Translations under genes and position numbers: made by a program | Origin: Gammaproteobacteria bacterium | Lineage (GTDB): Bacteria; Pseudomonadota; Gammaproteobacteria; Enterobacterales; Psychrobiaceae | Reading direction: 5' to 3' | NCBI GenBank assembly: GCA_013214965.1 | Contig: JABSRU010000006.1 | Coordinates: 1 to 64,000 of the forward strand | Length of the DNA: 64,000 nt | Shown here: piece by piece, positions 1 to 8,981 of the stretch | How positions within the stretch are numbered: position 1 is the first letter of the stretch | How the letters are laid out: every line of letters starts with the position of its first letter | The notes under the pieces: model-generated | The model's input: only the letters and a program-made list of their open reading frames with translations | What the model was told of the DNA's origin: nothing | The model's database searches: none

Positions 1-1
1 A

Positions 2-661
2 CATCCTGGTGAAACGATGGCGCAGTGGTTTATTGATGGTTTGTTAAGTCGGTTGTTAAGCGATGTTCCTGTAGCAAGCAAGTTACTAGATAATTGTGTC
101 TTTTATCTTGTTCCCAACATGAATCCGGATGGCTGCATTAGAGGGAATCACCGAACAAATGGCAATGGGCTTAACTTAAATCGTCAGTGGGCTAATCCGT
201 CAAAAATACAATGTCCAGAAGTGTTTTATGTGCGTCAGGCCTTACATCGTTATGGTGTAGACATGTTTTTAGATGTGCATGGTGATGAAGAGATCCCCTA
301 TAATTTTATGATGGGGGGAGGCTCTAATTGCCAACTCAAGCAACAAGTGAATCTATTCAAGAACAATTTTGCTAACGCTAGTTCAGACTTTCAAGATGCG
401 ATTGATTACGATACTTTTCACAAGGGGCAATCAAGCTGCTGCGGGTCAAGTTGTGGAAAACCTAGCCTAGCGAAAGCCAGTAGTTATGTTGAGGGAAAAT
501 TCAGTTGTTTATCTATGGTATTGGAGATGCCATTTATTGATAATGCCAACAACCCCGATAAAGAAACCGGCTGGTCGGCACAACGTAGCATCAGACTAGG
601 TGAGTCAATCTTAGAACCAATTCTTCGATGGACAGAATCTAGGTATCCAAGAATTGAATAA
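2..661 (+). CDS. M14-family zinc carboxypeptidase, C-terminal part (cut by window edge)
   Basis: The frame is open from the window edge and begins inside the zinc motif His-Pro-Gly-Glu (HxxE) just before the first ATG at 17, so the true start lies outside. Later motifs fit the cytosolic carboxypeptidase-like M14 branch: an Asn-Pro-Asp-Gly segment, Asn-Leu-Asn-Arg, a third zinc ligand in Asp-Val-His-Gly-Asp-Glu, and a C-terminal Leu-Glu-Met-Pro-Phe that would hold the catalytic Glu. The visible 220 residues are the catalytic core. The family removes C-terminal residues from peptides; the substrate here is unknown. A weak hairpin with a T-run follows the stop. The ATG at 17 is not the start, because conserved zinc-ligand sequence precedes it. 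Confidence 0.85.
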   Translation, partial: HPGETMAQWFIDGLLSRLLSDVPVASKLLDNCVFYLVPNMNPDGCIRGNHRTNGNGLNLNRQWANPSKIQCPEVFYVRQALHRYGVDMFLDVHGDEEIPYNFMMGGGSNCQLKQQVNLFKNNFANASSDFQDAIDYDTFHKGQSSCCGSSCGKPSLAKASSYVEGKFSCLSMVLEMPFIDNANNPDKETGWSAQRSIRLGESILEPILRWTESRYPRIE

Positions 662-714
662 CTTATCGATATTATCAACCAATCCAGTTTATTTGCATGT
701 GGTCAATCATTTTT

Positions 715-736
715 AGTGTTTGGTAAAACACTTTTT
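715..736 (+). terminator. Probable weak rho-independent terminator after the M14 gene
   Basis: A 7-bp stem (AGTGTTT at 715-721, AAACACT at 726-732) with a four-base loop is followed by a T-run. The stem is A+T-rich, so termination may be partial. It lies between the M14 gene and ettA. Confidence 0.45.
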
Positions 737-843
737 ATCAAATTAAATCTAAAACTCTAAGGTGATTGAACCAGCTATATATCCTGATCCCTTTTTTTTG
801 TTTACACTAGCCCAATAGTATTTATCATCACTAAGGAATTATG

Positions 844-2508
844 ATGGCTCAGTTTATCTATTCAATGCATCAGGTTGGTAAAGTTGTACCGCCTAAAAAA
901 CATATATTAAAAGACATTTCATTAAGCTTTTTCCCAGGTGCTAAAATTGGCGTATTAGGACTGAATGGTTCTGGTAAGTCTACCCTACTTCGCATCATGG
1001 CTGGACTTGATACTGATATTGAAGGGGAAGCGCGCGCTCTTGCTGATATCCGTATTGGCTACCTGCCACAGGAACCGCTACTTGATAATGATAAAACGGT
1101 ACGCGAATCCGTTGAAGAAGCGTTTAGTGAAGTCAAAAATGCGTTAGTGCGTTTAGATCAGGTTTACGCTGAATATGCCGAGCCAGAAGCAGACTTTGAC
1201 AAGCTAGCTAAAGAACAAGGCGAGTTAGAAGCGTTAATTCAAGCACAAGATGGTCACAATTTAGAAAATGCTTTAGAGCGTGCAGCTGATGCCTTGCGTT
1301 TACCGGAATGGGACAAAAAAATTGGAATTTTATCCGGTGGCGAACGTCGCCGAATCGCCTTGTGCCGCTTGTTACTCGAAAAACCAGACATGTTATTACT
1401 CGACGAACCAACTAACCACCTTGATGCAGAATCAGTGGCGTGGTTAGAACGTTTTCTCCTTGATTATAGTGGCACCGTGGTCGCGATTACCCATGATAGA
1501 TATTTCCTTGATAACGTCGCAGGTTGGATTTTAGAGCTTGATCGCGGCATGGGTATTCCTTGGGAAGGCAACTACTCAAGTTGGCTAGAACAAAAAAATG
1601 ATCGCTTAAGCCAAGAAAAATCACAAGAAAAAGCTCGTCAAAAATCAATCGCGAAAGAATTAGAATGGGTGCGCTCTAATCCTAAAGCTCGTCAGGCTAA
1701 GAGCAAGTCAAGAATGGCACGTTTTGAAGAACTCAACCAAGCAGACTTCCAAAAGCGTAACGAAACCAATGAACTATTTATTCCGCCAGGACCTCGCCTT
1801 GGCGATCAAGTGATCGATATTAACAATTTATCCAAAGCCTATGACGGCCGTGTGTTAATTGACGATTTAAGCTTGAGTATTCCCAGAGGCGCGATTGTTG
1901 GGATTATCGGTCCTAACGGTGCGGGAAAGTCGACTTTATTCAATATGATCACAGGCAAAGAACAACCGGACTCTGGTGAAATCATCATTGGTGAATCCGT
2001 CAGCTTAGCCAGTGTAGACCAATTCCGTGACGACATGAAAGACAGCAACACCGTGTTTCAAGAAATCACCGAGGATCAAGATATTTTAACCGTGGGTACC
2101 CTACAAATCCCATCGAGAGCTTATGTCGGACGTTTCAATTTTAAAGGTGGCGATCAGCAAAAACGCATTGGCGACTTATCCGGCGGTGAGCGCAATCGAG
2201 TTCATTTAGCAAAGTTGCTTAAAGCCGGTGCTAACGTTATTTTACTTGATGAACCGACCAACGATCTCGACGTGGAAACTCTGCGGGCACTAGAAGATGC
2301 TTTATTAGATTTTCCGGGTTGTGCCTTAGTTATCTCTCATGATCGTTGGTTCCTCGACCGTATCGCGACCCACATTTTAGATTATCGTGATGAAGGTAAA
2401 ATTAACTTCTATGAAGGTAATTACACCGACTATGCAAAGTGGTTAAAAGAAACATTAGGTGATGCAGCAAGTCAACCACACCGAATTAAGTACAAACGAA
2501 TTTCTTAA
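844..2508 (+). CDS. ettA: Energy-dependent translational throttle ATPase EttA
   Basis: This is an ABC-F ATPase that binds the ribosomal E site and gates the first elongation steps according to ATP/ADP level; it has no membrane domain. Two ABC cassettes are visible. The first has a Walker A (Gly-Ser-Gly-Lys-Ser) near residue 40 and signature LSGGE near 160. The second has a Walker A (Gly-Ala-Gly-Lys-Ser) near 360 and LSGGE near 455. The linker between them carries the basic Lys/Arg-rich arm that contacts tRNA. Sequence matches E. coli EttA nearly end to end, including the Lys-Tyr-Lys-Arg-Ile tail. The start at 844 (Met-Ala-Gln-Phe) is preferred over 841 because the AAGGA at 833-837 then has a six-base spacer and the N-terminus matches the family. 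Confidence 0.96.
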   Translation: MAQFIYSMHQVGKVVPPKKHILKDISLSFFPGAKIGVLGLNGSGKSTLLRIMAGLDTDIEGEARALADIRIGYLPQEPLLDNDKTVRESVEEAFSEVKNALVRLDQVYAEYAEPEADFDKLAKEQGELEALIQAQDGHNLENALERAADALRLPEWDKKIGILSGGERRRIALCRLLLEKPDMLLLDEPTNHLDAESVAWLERFLLDYSGTVVAITHDRYFLDNVAGWILELDRGMGIPWEGNYSSWLEQKNDRLSQEKSQEKARQKSIAKELEWVRSNPKARQAKSKSRMARFEELNQADFQKRNETNELFIPPGPRLGDQVIDINNLSKAYDGRVLIDDLSLSIPRGAIVGIIGPNGAGKSTLFNMITGKEQPDSGEIIIGESVSLASVDQFRDDMKDSNTVFQEITEDQDILTVGTLQIPSRAYVGRFNFKGGDQQKRIGDLSGGERNRVHLAKLLKAGANVILLDEPTNDLDVETLRALEDALLDFPGCALVISHDRWFLDRIATHILDYRDEGKINFYEGNYTDYAKWLKETLGDAASQPHRIKYKRIS

Positions 2509-2618
2509 TTTTATATAAAGTATGCCGTAATTTTTTGCGTCGTACTTTCATGTTAAAAATTGCATGCTACACTAAGAATAATTCATTAATTATTTATCAC
2601 CGTAACTGAGTTATTAAT

Positions 2619-2972
2619 ATGGAAGAGAAAAGACTATTTCAACGGATACTCTTTAGTCATGAAGCGACATTGCAGGTGGATGACGAGCGTTGGACGACCC
2701 AAATTTTGGATCTGTCTTTACATGGTTTTTTATGTACAAAACCAAGCAGCGCAAATTTCAGCCAAAGTACAACCATGACTTTAATACTTAAGCTAGATGA
2801 TAGCCACTCAATTACCATGATCGCCGAGTTGGTTCATCGAAAAGATTCAGGATTAGGTTTTCAATGCAGTCATATCGACATTGATAGCATCACTGAATTA
2901 AAACGCTTAGTACAACTAAATTTAGGTAACGAAGAGTTATTACATCGCGAGCTAGCATTGCTCGCGAGATAA
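2619..2972 (+). CDS. Small PilZ-domain c-di-GMP binding protein
   Basis: This 117-residue protein is a stand-alone PilZ domain. It has the RxxxR motif at residues 5-9 (Arg-Leu-Phe-Gln-Arg) and the D/NxSxxG motif at 31-36 (Asp-Leu-Ser-Leu-His-Gly), the two parts that wrap a c-di-GMP dimer. No membrane segment or partner domain is present, so it probably acts as a cytosolic adaptor or receptor. It is tail-to-tail with radA, 15 bases apart. The process it controls cannot be told from this sequence. Binding is likely because all motif residues are intact. Confidence 0.88.
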   Translation: MEEKRLFQRILFSHEATLQVDDERWTTQILDLSLHGFLCTKPSSANFSQSTTMTLILKLDDSHSITMIAELVHRKDSGLGFQCSHIDIDSITELKRLVQLNLGNEELLHRELALLAR

Positions 2973-2987
2973 CCGTTAAACAAATCG

Positions 2988-4376
2988 TTAAAACAAAGCT
3001 TCAATTGCTTGGCTTAGCTTTTTAACCCCAATCACTTCCATATTGGCAGGAGGTACTTTGGGGACATTAGCCATTGGCACAATAGCGCGGGTAAAGCCGT
3101 GCTTTGCCGCTTCATTGAGTCTCTCTTGTCCACTGGGTACCGGGCGAATTTCACCGGCTAGCCCAACTTCACCGAATACCACCAAATTATGGGGCAGAGG
3201 TTTATTCTTGAAGCTCGACATCATCGCAATCAATAATGCTAAATCTGCTGCGGTTTCCGTGACTTTGACCCCACCGACCACATTGGCAAAAACATCTTGA
3301 TCTGACATTTGAATACCACCATGACGATGTAATACCGCTAATAAAATAGCCATTCTATTTTGCTCTAACCCCACCGCTATTCGGCGTGGATTCGGCATTT
3401 GTGAATAATCGACTAAGGCTTGAATTTCCACCAGCAAAGGGCGTGTACCCTCCCACAAAACCAAGACCACTGAGCCTGCGCTTTCTTCATCATCACGACT
3501 TAAAAAAATAGCTGACGGATTTCTGACTTCTTTTAATCCTTTGCCCGTCATTGCAAACACACCTAACTCATTCACGGCCCCAAAGCGATTTTTATGACTG
3601 CGCATGGTTCTAAAGCGGCTATCTGTTGAGCCATCGAGCATAATTGAACAATCAATACAGTGTTCTAAAACTTTCGGACCCGCTAAGGCACCATCTTTTG
3701 TGACATGGCCCACTAAGAAAATAGCGACGCCAACCTGCTTGGCAAAACGAGTTAAGAAAGCTGCTGACTCACGTACTTGCGAGACACTTCCTGGTGCCGA
3801 TTGAATATCACTAACATGAACCACCTGAATAGAGTCAATCACCATAATCTTCGGTTGCTCTTTATTCGCAATTTCACAAATAGCTTCAACCGATGTTTCC
3901 GATAACATTTTTAACTTATCGGTTGGTAAGCCTAAACGATTGGCTCGCATCGCAACTTGTTGTAATGACTCTTCACCAGTGACATACAATGTCGGCATCG
4001 TTTGTGCTAAATGACACATTACTTGTAACAACAAGGTACTTTTACCAGCGCCCGGGCTACCACCAATTAAAATCGCGGATCCAGGCACTATCCCGCCACC
4101 AAGCACCCGATCGAGTTCTTGATAACCACTAGCAATACGTGGTTGTTCTGTTAGTGATATTTGATCCAATGTTTTTAGCGAACTGTCGGTTGCGCCAGCA
4201 TAACCAGAAAAGCGTTCACTTCGGACACTGGCTTGAGTGTCTTTGCTATCTTTAGCTGTTTCCAGGCGCATCTCAACAATGGTATTCCACTCTTTACACG
4301 CATTACATTGCCCTTGCCAGCGTGAGTGTTCACTGCCACAATCATTACACACATAAGCAGTTTTAAGTTTGGCCAT
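2988..4376 (-). CDS. radA: DNA repair protein RadA
   Basis: RadA is a RecA-like ATPase that drives branch migration of recombination intermediates. The 462 residues show the family order. A four-cysteine zinc finger comes first (C10, C13, C24, C27), then Walker A at about 105-113 (GGSPGAGKS), the RadA-specific KNRFG motif at about 262-266, and a Lon-protease-like C-terminal domain. Length matches the family. It is a single gene on the minus strand, convergent with the small PilZ gene. The start ATG is preceded by an AGAGA ribosome site. No unusual residue was seen. Confidence 0.97.
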   Translation of the reverse strand: MAKLKTAYVCNDCGSEHSRWQGQCNACKEWNTIVEMRLETAKDSKDTQASVRSERFSGYAGATDSSLKTLDQISLTEQPRIASGYQELDRVLGGGIVPGSAILIGGSPGAGKSTLLLQVMCHLAQTMPTLYVTGEESLQQVAMRANRLGLPTDKLKMLSETSVEAICEIANKEQPKIMVIDSIQVVHVSDIQSAPGSVSQVRESAAFLTRFAKQVGVAIFLVGHVTKDGALAGPKVLEHCIDCSIMLDGSTDSRFRTMRSHKNRFGAVNELGVFAMTGKGLKEVRNPSAIFLSRDDEESAGSVVLVLWEGTRPLLVEIQALVDYSQMPNPRRIAVGLEQNRMAILLAVLHRHGGIQMSDQDVFANVVGGVKVTETAADLALLIAMMSSFKNKPLPHNLVVFGEVGLAGEIRPVPSGQERLNEAAKHGFTRAIVPMANVPKVPPANMEVIGVKKLSQAIEALF

Positions 4377-4471
4377 AATTCTCTTTTCGTCAATTGTTGT
4401 TATAAGGCATGGTTTTTGCTTATTTTACGTTTAACTTAAGTCATAATCAAAACAACTAATTAATTGTTAAA

Positions 4472-4667
4472 TAACCTGAGTTATGGATAGAGTTTTGTAA
4501 CGCATTGAAATTAAATAATACGTATAAAATAAACTTCCAATGACGAAATTTTAGTGAATATCAAGGCATTTTTACGGTTCAATAGCCGGCTATTGGGAGT
4601 AAAAATAACGCTGATAGACGCTAAAATAGCGTTGTTGGACAAATTCGATTATACGAAACTCAGGTTA
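4472..4667. repeat. MITE-like dispersed repeat with inverted ends and palindromic core
   Basis: The 343-bp gap between radA and the large PilZ gene holds a repeat-like unit. Its ends are an 11-bp perfect inverted repeat, TAACCTGAGTT (4472-4482) and AACTCAGGTTA (4657-4667). The centre is the perfect palindrome CAATAGCCGGCTATTG (4580-4595). This is flanked by ATTTTTAC (4568-4575) and GTAAAAAT (4599-4606), so a long cruciform is possible. AACGCT (4607-4612) and AGCGTT (4628-4633) can form a second stem. Related cores occur at 11592-11607. It encodes no protein. No clear target duplication is visible. Confidence 0.6.
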
Positions 4668-4719
4668 AATACTATCATCAATTAATTAGTTTCATGACGA
4701 AATAATAAAGTAAAGGATC

Positions 4720-7188
4720 ATGGCTAACATGGCAATGAAGACCGAAGACCGACTATTAAATAGCATCATTCCCTATTTTAAAGATCAAAATTTTGATCAA
4801 CGATTTAAAGTGGTCACTCAGTCGCTGTCAAAATCCCGACGTTTTCTATTAAAAATGGAACTTAATCGACTATTCTCAGCATGTAAAAGAACCATCGATT
4901 TACGAGGAAAAGTCGATGGTACTTGCCAAGAATATCAATTCCAAGGCAAAACCCATTATTTAGACACCCTAGCGATTGAAAATTTTGAAGAAGTCGTTGC
5001 TATTTTTGATGGTTTTACCGTCGGCGTGTTTGAACGTGTTACGCAAACAGAAAACAGCTATCGCGTCAAACAACTCGCCGAAGATACCCAAAGACGACAA
5101 GATTTAGAACGGCCCCAATCTAAATCGCGCAATACGAGCCAATCACAAATACGTGAAGAACCAGCAAAGGAACAACTACACCAAACTGAGCTCGTTAGTC
5201 TAACTACCTTCAATCAGCGCAGTGAAGATCGCGTCGCTATTATTGATAAATTACAAGTGAGATTACGCAATGGTCATCAGGTTGATGGGGTCTCTTCAAA
5301 TTTATCGATCAACGGTTGTAAAGTAAAAATACCGTCGAAATATCAAGTGGCAGTCGGCGAAACAATCTATCTCAATTATTTGAAGATTGAGCGTAATGAT
5401 GAACAGAAACAGATCAAAGATATTGCTTATACGGTCGTTAAAGTCCGGCAACATCAGGATCAAGTTTGGCTCAGTGCTGTTCGCCAGCATTTAGACAAAA
5501 ACATTTCAGGCTTCTTAAAAAATCACATTAACCGCCATCGAAAAAATACCGTGGTCGAAGTAGAAAATATTTTAGATGCCATCCGTAGTTTGTCTTATCA
5601 GCATCTCTATCTAAACAATATCTCCGGACTTCCACTATTTTTCAGCCATGAAAATAACCAATACAAATTGGACTTAGCGTTAACCACGCCGAACAATCAA
5701 AAAATTATTCAATATTGGCAAAGCCAAAACAATTTACAAAAGATTGCTGGCATATTTTCAAATAATCGCTTAAACCAAATATTAAAAGATCCCCGAGATG
5801 ATTGTCAGGTCACCTTGTATTGTTTTACTCATATTGCTCGTGGTAAAAAATACTTTTATAGTGCCACGGCACCAGAATTGGCAAAAACCGGTTTAGCTGA
5901 TTTATTTTTCTCTTTTGGCGCAGTTAAAGACAGCTGGCAGGTTTATCAATTATCACTGTGTCCCATTAAAGATTATCTATGGCAATTACCTGACGTGTTA
6001 CCAAAAACCTTAGTGAAACAAGAACTTATTTCACCTCAACAACAAAAGCATTTACTAACCCTTCATGGTATTAAACTGATGGCTTATTTAGCGCCTATCT
6101 CTGATAGTCGTTTTGGTGACTTATATAAAAACCGTTCAGTAAGCAATAGCGATCTATCACAATTAAAACAATTTGGTCATCGTGACACCACACAGCAAGG
6201 ATTAAGTTTAATCAACGCAACCTTTAGCTCATACCGATTAACCGATCGTTATAGCTATCAAACCAAAATTTTTGTTCATTACAATAAACAAACTTATAGC
6301 GGTAAAACCATAGATTTTTCAAATGAAGGCATGCAAATAAAACTGGAGCGATCCATCGAATGTCACCATGGTGAAACCCTCACTATTCAAATGCCGCTGC
6401 TTGACCGGACATCAAACAATGAACAAGCCTCACATATCAGCTATGAAATCATGCGAATCACTGATGATGGCAAGATTATCAATCTCAAAATTACCAGTTC
6501 TGATAAATATATTAATGGCCCGAAGAACATCTTCCGCCTCATTCAACGCAACAAAAAAAAGTTAACCTCACAAGTGTCACCACCATTACTGCTCACTAAA
6601 TCTCTCGATTTACTTTACACCAAGCGTATGCGTAGTTTACCACTGATCATTGCTAAAGAAGGAAAGCACTACAAAATATCTAAAATTGTCGAACCTTGCG
6701 GGGATAATCGGCTATTTAATTTATTTCATGCATTATCAAGCAATCCACAATATGGCAACGTCGCCGCTATTGCTAAAAGTAAGCTGTTTTTAACCTTGTT
6801 TGAACACCCTTTAAAACAAATGTCCAACCACAGCCAGCCCTATTGCAGCGAAATTTATATTCAACTGATCCCCGATCAAGAAAATAAAGGCTATCGTTAC
6901 ATCACCCAAATAGCCGAGGAATTAGAAACGTCTGCGCAGCATCTCGAATTTATATCACAACCAGGGTTGTTTTTTGCAATCCAAATTTTACTGAGCCGCT
7001 GTGATAAAATCGACTATAAAACCGTATCACGAGAATTAATTTATGCGGCTAAACAAGCCAGCTACAAAACGAGAAATCTACAAACTGAACTCGACGCCGT
7101 AGTCGCGGTTGCCGAGTTAATTGATGTAACAGAAGAAGTGAAATTACGTTTTAATATTCACGCGACAGTAAGCCAATCACCGCACTAA
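4720..7188 (+). CDS. Large two-PilZ-domain protein
   Basis: This 822-residue cytosolic protein has no signal peptide or membrane segment. Two PilZ-like modules are visible. One has Arg-Ser-Glu-Asp-Arg (RxxxR, residues 167-171) and Asn-Leu-Ser-Ile-Asn-Gly (194-199). The other has Arg-Leu-Thr-Asp-Arg near 506-510 and Asp-Phe-Ser-Asn-Glu-Gly near 533-538. Both motif pairs are intact, so it may bind c-di-GMP at two sites. The regions before, between and after are not recognised; residues 125-155 look like a polar linker. Large PilZ proteins of this type occur beside radA and serB in related marine genera. AAAGGA stands only two bases before this ATG, so Met4 (4729) is a possible start. The 3' end overlaps the convergent serB by 38 bases. 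Confidence 0.85.
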   Translation: MANMAMKTEDRLLNSIIPYFKDQNFDQRFKVVTQSLSKSRRFLLKMELNRLFSACKRTIDLRGKVDGTCQEYQFQGKTHYLDTLAIENFEEVVAIFDGFTVGVFERVTQTENSYRVKQLAEDTQRRQDLERPQSKSRNTSQSQIREEPAKEQLHQTELVSLTTFNQRSEDRVAIIDKLQVRLRNGHQVDGVSSNLSINGCKVKIPSKYQVAVGETIYLNYLKIERNDEQKQIKDIAYTVVKVRQHQDQVWLSAVRQHLDKNISGFLKNHINRHRKNTVVEVENILDAIRSLSYQHLYLNNISGLPLFFSHENNQYKLDLALTTPNNQKIIQYWQSQNNLQKIAGIFSNNRLNQILKDPRDDCQVTLYCFTHIARGKKYFYSATAPELAKTGLADLFFSFGAVKDSWQVYQLSLCPIKDYLWQLPDVLPKTLVKQELISPQQQKHLLTLHGIKLMAYLAPISDSRFGDLYKNRSVSNSDLSQLKQFGHRDTTQQGLSLINATFSSYRLTDRYSYQTKIFVHYNKQTYSGKTIDFSNEGMQIKLERSIECHHGETLTIQMPLLDRTSNNEQASHISYEIMRITDDGKIINLKITSSDKYINGPKNIFRLIQRNKKKLTSQVSPPLLLTKSLDLLYTKRMRSLPLIIAKEGKHYKISKIVEPCGDNRLFNLFHALSSNPQYGNVAAIAKSKLFLTLFEHPLKQMSNHSQPYCSEIYIQLIPDQENKGYRYITQIAEELETSAQHLEFISQPGLFFAIQILLSRCDKIDYKTVSRELIYAAKQASYKTRNLQTELDAVVAVAELIDVTEEVKLRFNIHATVSQSPH

Positions 7189-8206
7189 GGTCACCGCGGT
7201 TAATCGCGACACTAGCTTGTGCTTGTACTAAAGGCTTGGCATGAAAAGCAATGCCAAGTGCTGCTTGCTCCATCATTTTTAAATCGTTAGCGCCATCACC
7301 AATCGCAATGGTCTGGCTCAATGGAATCTGGTATTTTTGGGCCAAGCTAACCACGGTTTCGGCTTTCACTTGAGCATCAACAATACATCCAACAACCTGA
7401 CCTGTTAACTCGCCGCCACTCACCTCTAGTTGATTCGATATTGCATCATCAAGTCCTAACTGTTGCTTTAAGTTATCCGCAAAATAAGTAAAACCGCCCG
7501 ACGCAATGGCCACTTTCCAACCTTTAGCGTGAAATTGTTCCACCAACTCAACCATCCCAGGCATCAAGGGTAAATCTTTAGCAATAATATCTAATAACGG
7601 TAACTTGATCCCTTTTAATTTAGCGACCCGTGCCCGTAAGCTTTGTGCAAAATCCAGCTTACCTTGCATCGCTAATTCAGTAATTTTAGACACCTCATCA
7701 CCAACCCCTGCGAGTTTTGCGATTTCATCAATGCATTCTATTTCAATACTGGTTGAATCCATATCCAGTACCACTAATCCCGGTATATTTAAATCAGGTA
7801 GCTTGGTCACGATATTAGCGTCGGCTTGATATTTCTCGATCAGTTGATTTAATTGACGCAGTTCAATCTCTCGATTCAATAACAACTCAACTGACTGGCA
7901 GTTAACCGATTGCTTAATCGGCATAACAGCCAACAACGCAATGGATGAAAAATTACAGCAAGCAATTAAGAGCTCTTTGCTAATGGTAGTGCCAGTAATA
8001 ACAATTTTTTTCAAGCCTACTGGCCACGCCAGATTTTCACCAACACACACCGAACGCGCAGCCAAACTTTCGCTTAATGGTTGCTGAGTCACAATATTAG
8101 GTAAACTATCATCACCGATAACAATACAGCTACCGCGAGAGCCTGGCTGTGATAAGTAATCATAAATATCTATTGAATCAACTAAATAAGCATTAAATTT
8201 TGACAC
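7151..8206 (-). CDS. serB: Phosphoserine phosphatase SerB
   Basis: SerB hydrolyses O-phosphoserine in the last step of serine synthesis. The C-terminal HAD domain has motif I Asp-Met-Asp-Ser-Thr (148-152), the cap sequence with Glu-Cys-Ile-Asp-Glu, motif II Ala-Ser-Gly-Gly and motif III Gly-Asp-Gly-Ala-Asn-Asp. The N-terminal 130 residues are the variable regulatory half typical of gammaproteobacterial SerB. The start codon is GTG (8204-8206), supported by AAGGA just upstream. The divergent neighbour is ytjB-like, as in E. coli. The last 38 bases overlap the end of the convergent PilZ gene. Confidence 0.96.
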   Translation of the reverse strand: MSKFNAYLVDSIDIYDYLSQPGSRGSCIVIGDDSLPNIVTQQPLSESLAARSVCVGENLAWPVGLKKIVITGTTISKELLIACCNFSSIALLAVMPIKQSVNCQSVELLLNREIELRQLNQLIEKYQADANIVTKLPDLNIPGLVVLDMDSTSIEIECIDEIAKLAGVGDEVSKITELAMQGKLDFAQSLRARVAKLKGIKLPLLDIIAKDLPLMPGMVELVEQFHAKGWKVAIASGGFTYFADNLKQQLGLDDAISNQLEVSGGELTGQVVGCIVDAQVKAETVVSLAQKYQIPLSQTIAIGDGANDLKMMEQAALGIAFHAKPLVQAQASVAINRGDLSAVIGLLSREY

Positions 8207-8338
8207 GTAAATTCCTTGGAGTTTTATTGGCGATTATACGCTATCAAATTTATCCAGCAAATGATATTAGCCATCTTGATCATTAAGCTAATTTCCATTT
8301 TATAGATTGCTATGCGATAGTAGCTTAATCGCCTAATC

Positions 8339-8947
8339 ATGAGAATCAACCTTTTGAGCACCAGTGCAATAAGAAAACACATTACTATAAAACGTTTAAG
8401 CCAGTTTTCTTTGGCGATATTTTTGCTATTACTACTCGGCGGATTATTATGGCAATCGGATCAGCAGTCTCAACAAATTAGAGAACATCAAAAACAAGCA
8501 ATATCTCAAGTACTTAAACAACAGTTATCATTAGCAGCCACCATGGGCTTACAGCTCAATGAGCAGCAGCAATTACAATGGTTAGCCCAAACACTCACCC
8601 AATCACCTCTTCTCAACGGTGTGTGGATTCACCGAGCCGATGGCACCCTAATGGCCGAATCGACCCAAGTAGCCCCTGAGGATTCTATTCTGCTCGTGTC
8701 AGAGATTAGACAAGAAAAGCTATTAGGCTATTTAAAATTACGACTCAATAAAAATGAATTCGTCGAATCAATGACCACCATTCAAGATAAACAATTAGAA
8801 TGGCACCAATGGTCATTAATTTTAGCGGGATTGATTGGCTTTTTATTCGCCCGAGCCTTTTCCAATAAAAGAGCGCGCTATCAATTTAAAACCCTGCTCG
8901 ACAAAAGTAAAAAACAACAAGCGGCCAAGGAAGTTGTTAGCGATTAA
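8339..8947 (+). CDS. ytjB: YtjB/Smp-like inner-membrane protein
   Basis: The 202-residue protein has a transmembrane segment at about 24-41, then a periplasmic domain of about 110 residues, and a second hydrophobic segment near 155-171 before a basic cytosolic tail. This matches the SMP_2 family, found divergent from serB in E. coli and Vibrio. Its role is not established. The periplasmic part resembles a small sensor-like fold (a stretch containing Gly-Val-Trp-Ile), but no signalling output domain follows. It shares the 132-bp promoter gap with serB and ends 35 bases before the convergent dioxygenase gene. Confidence 0.8.
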   Translation: MRINLLSTSAIRKHITIKRLSQFSLAIFLLLLLGGLLWQSDQQSQQIREHQKQAISQVLKQQLSLAATMGLQLNEQQQLQWLAQTLTQSPLLNGVWIHRADGTLMAESTQVAPEDSILLVSEIRQEKLLGYLKLRLNKNEFVESMTTIQDKQLEWHQWSLILAGLIGFLFARAFSNKRARYQFKTLLDKSKKQQAAKEVVSD

Positions 8948-8981
8948 ATAACTCGTTTTCTGACTCGATGTAAGCATACAT

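Noticed and set aside
2940-2972. Palindrome with CTCGCGAG-like arms at the end of the small PilZ gene as terminator
   Set aside because: It lies within coding sequence and lacks a T-run; it may simply reflect repeated codons for the residues Arg, Glu, Leu and Ala.
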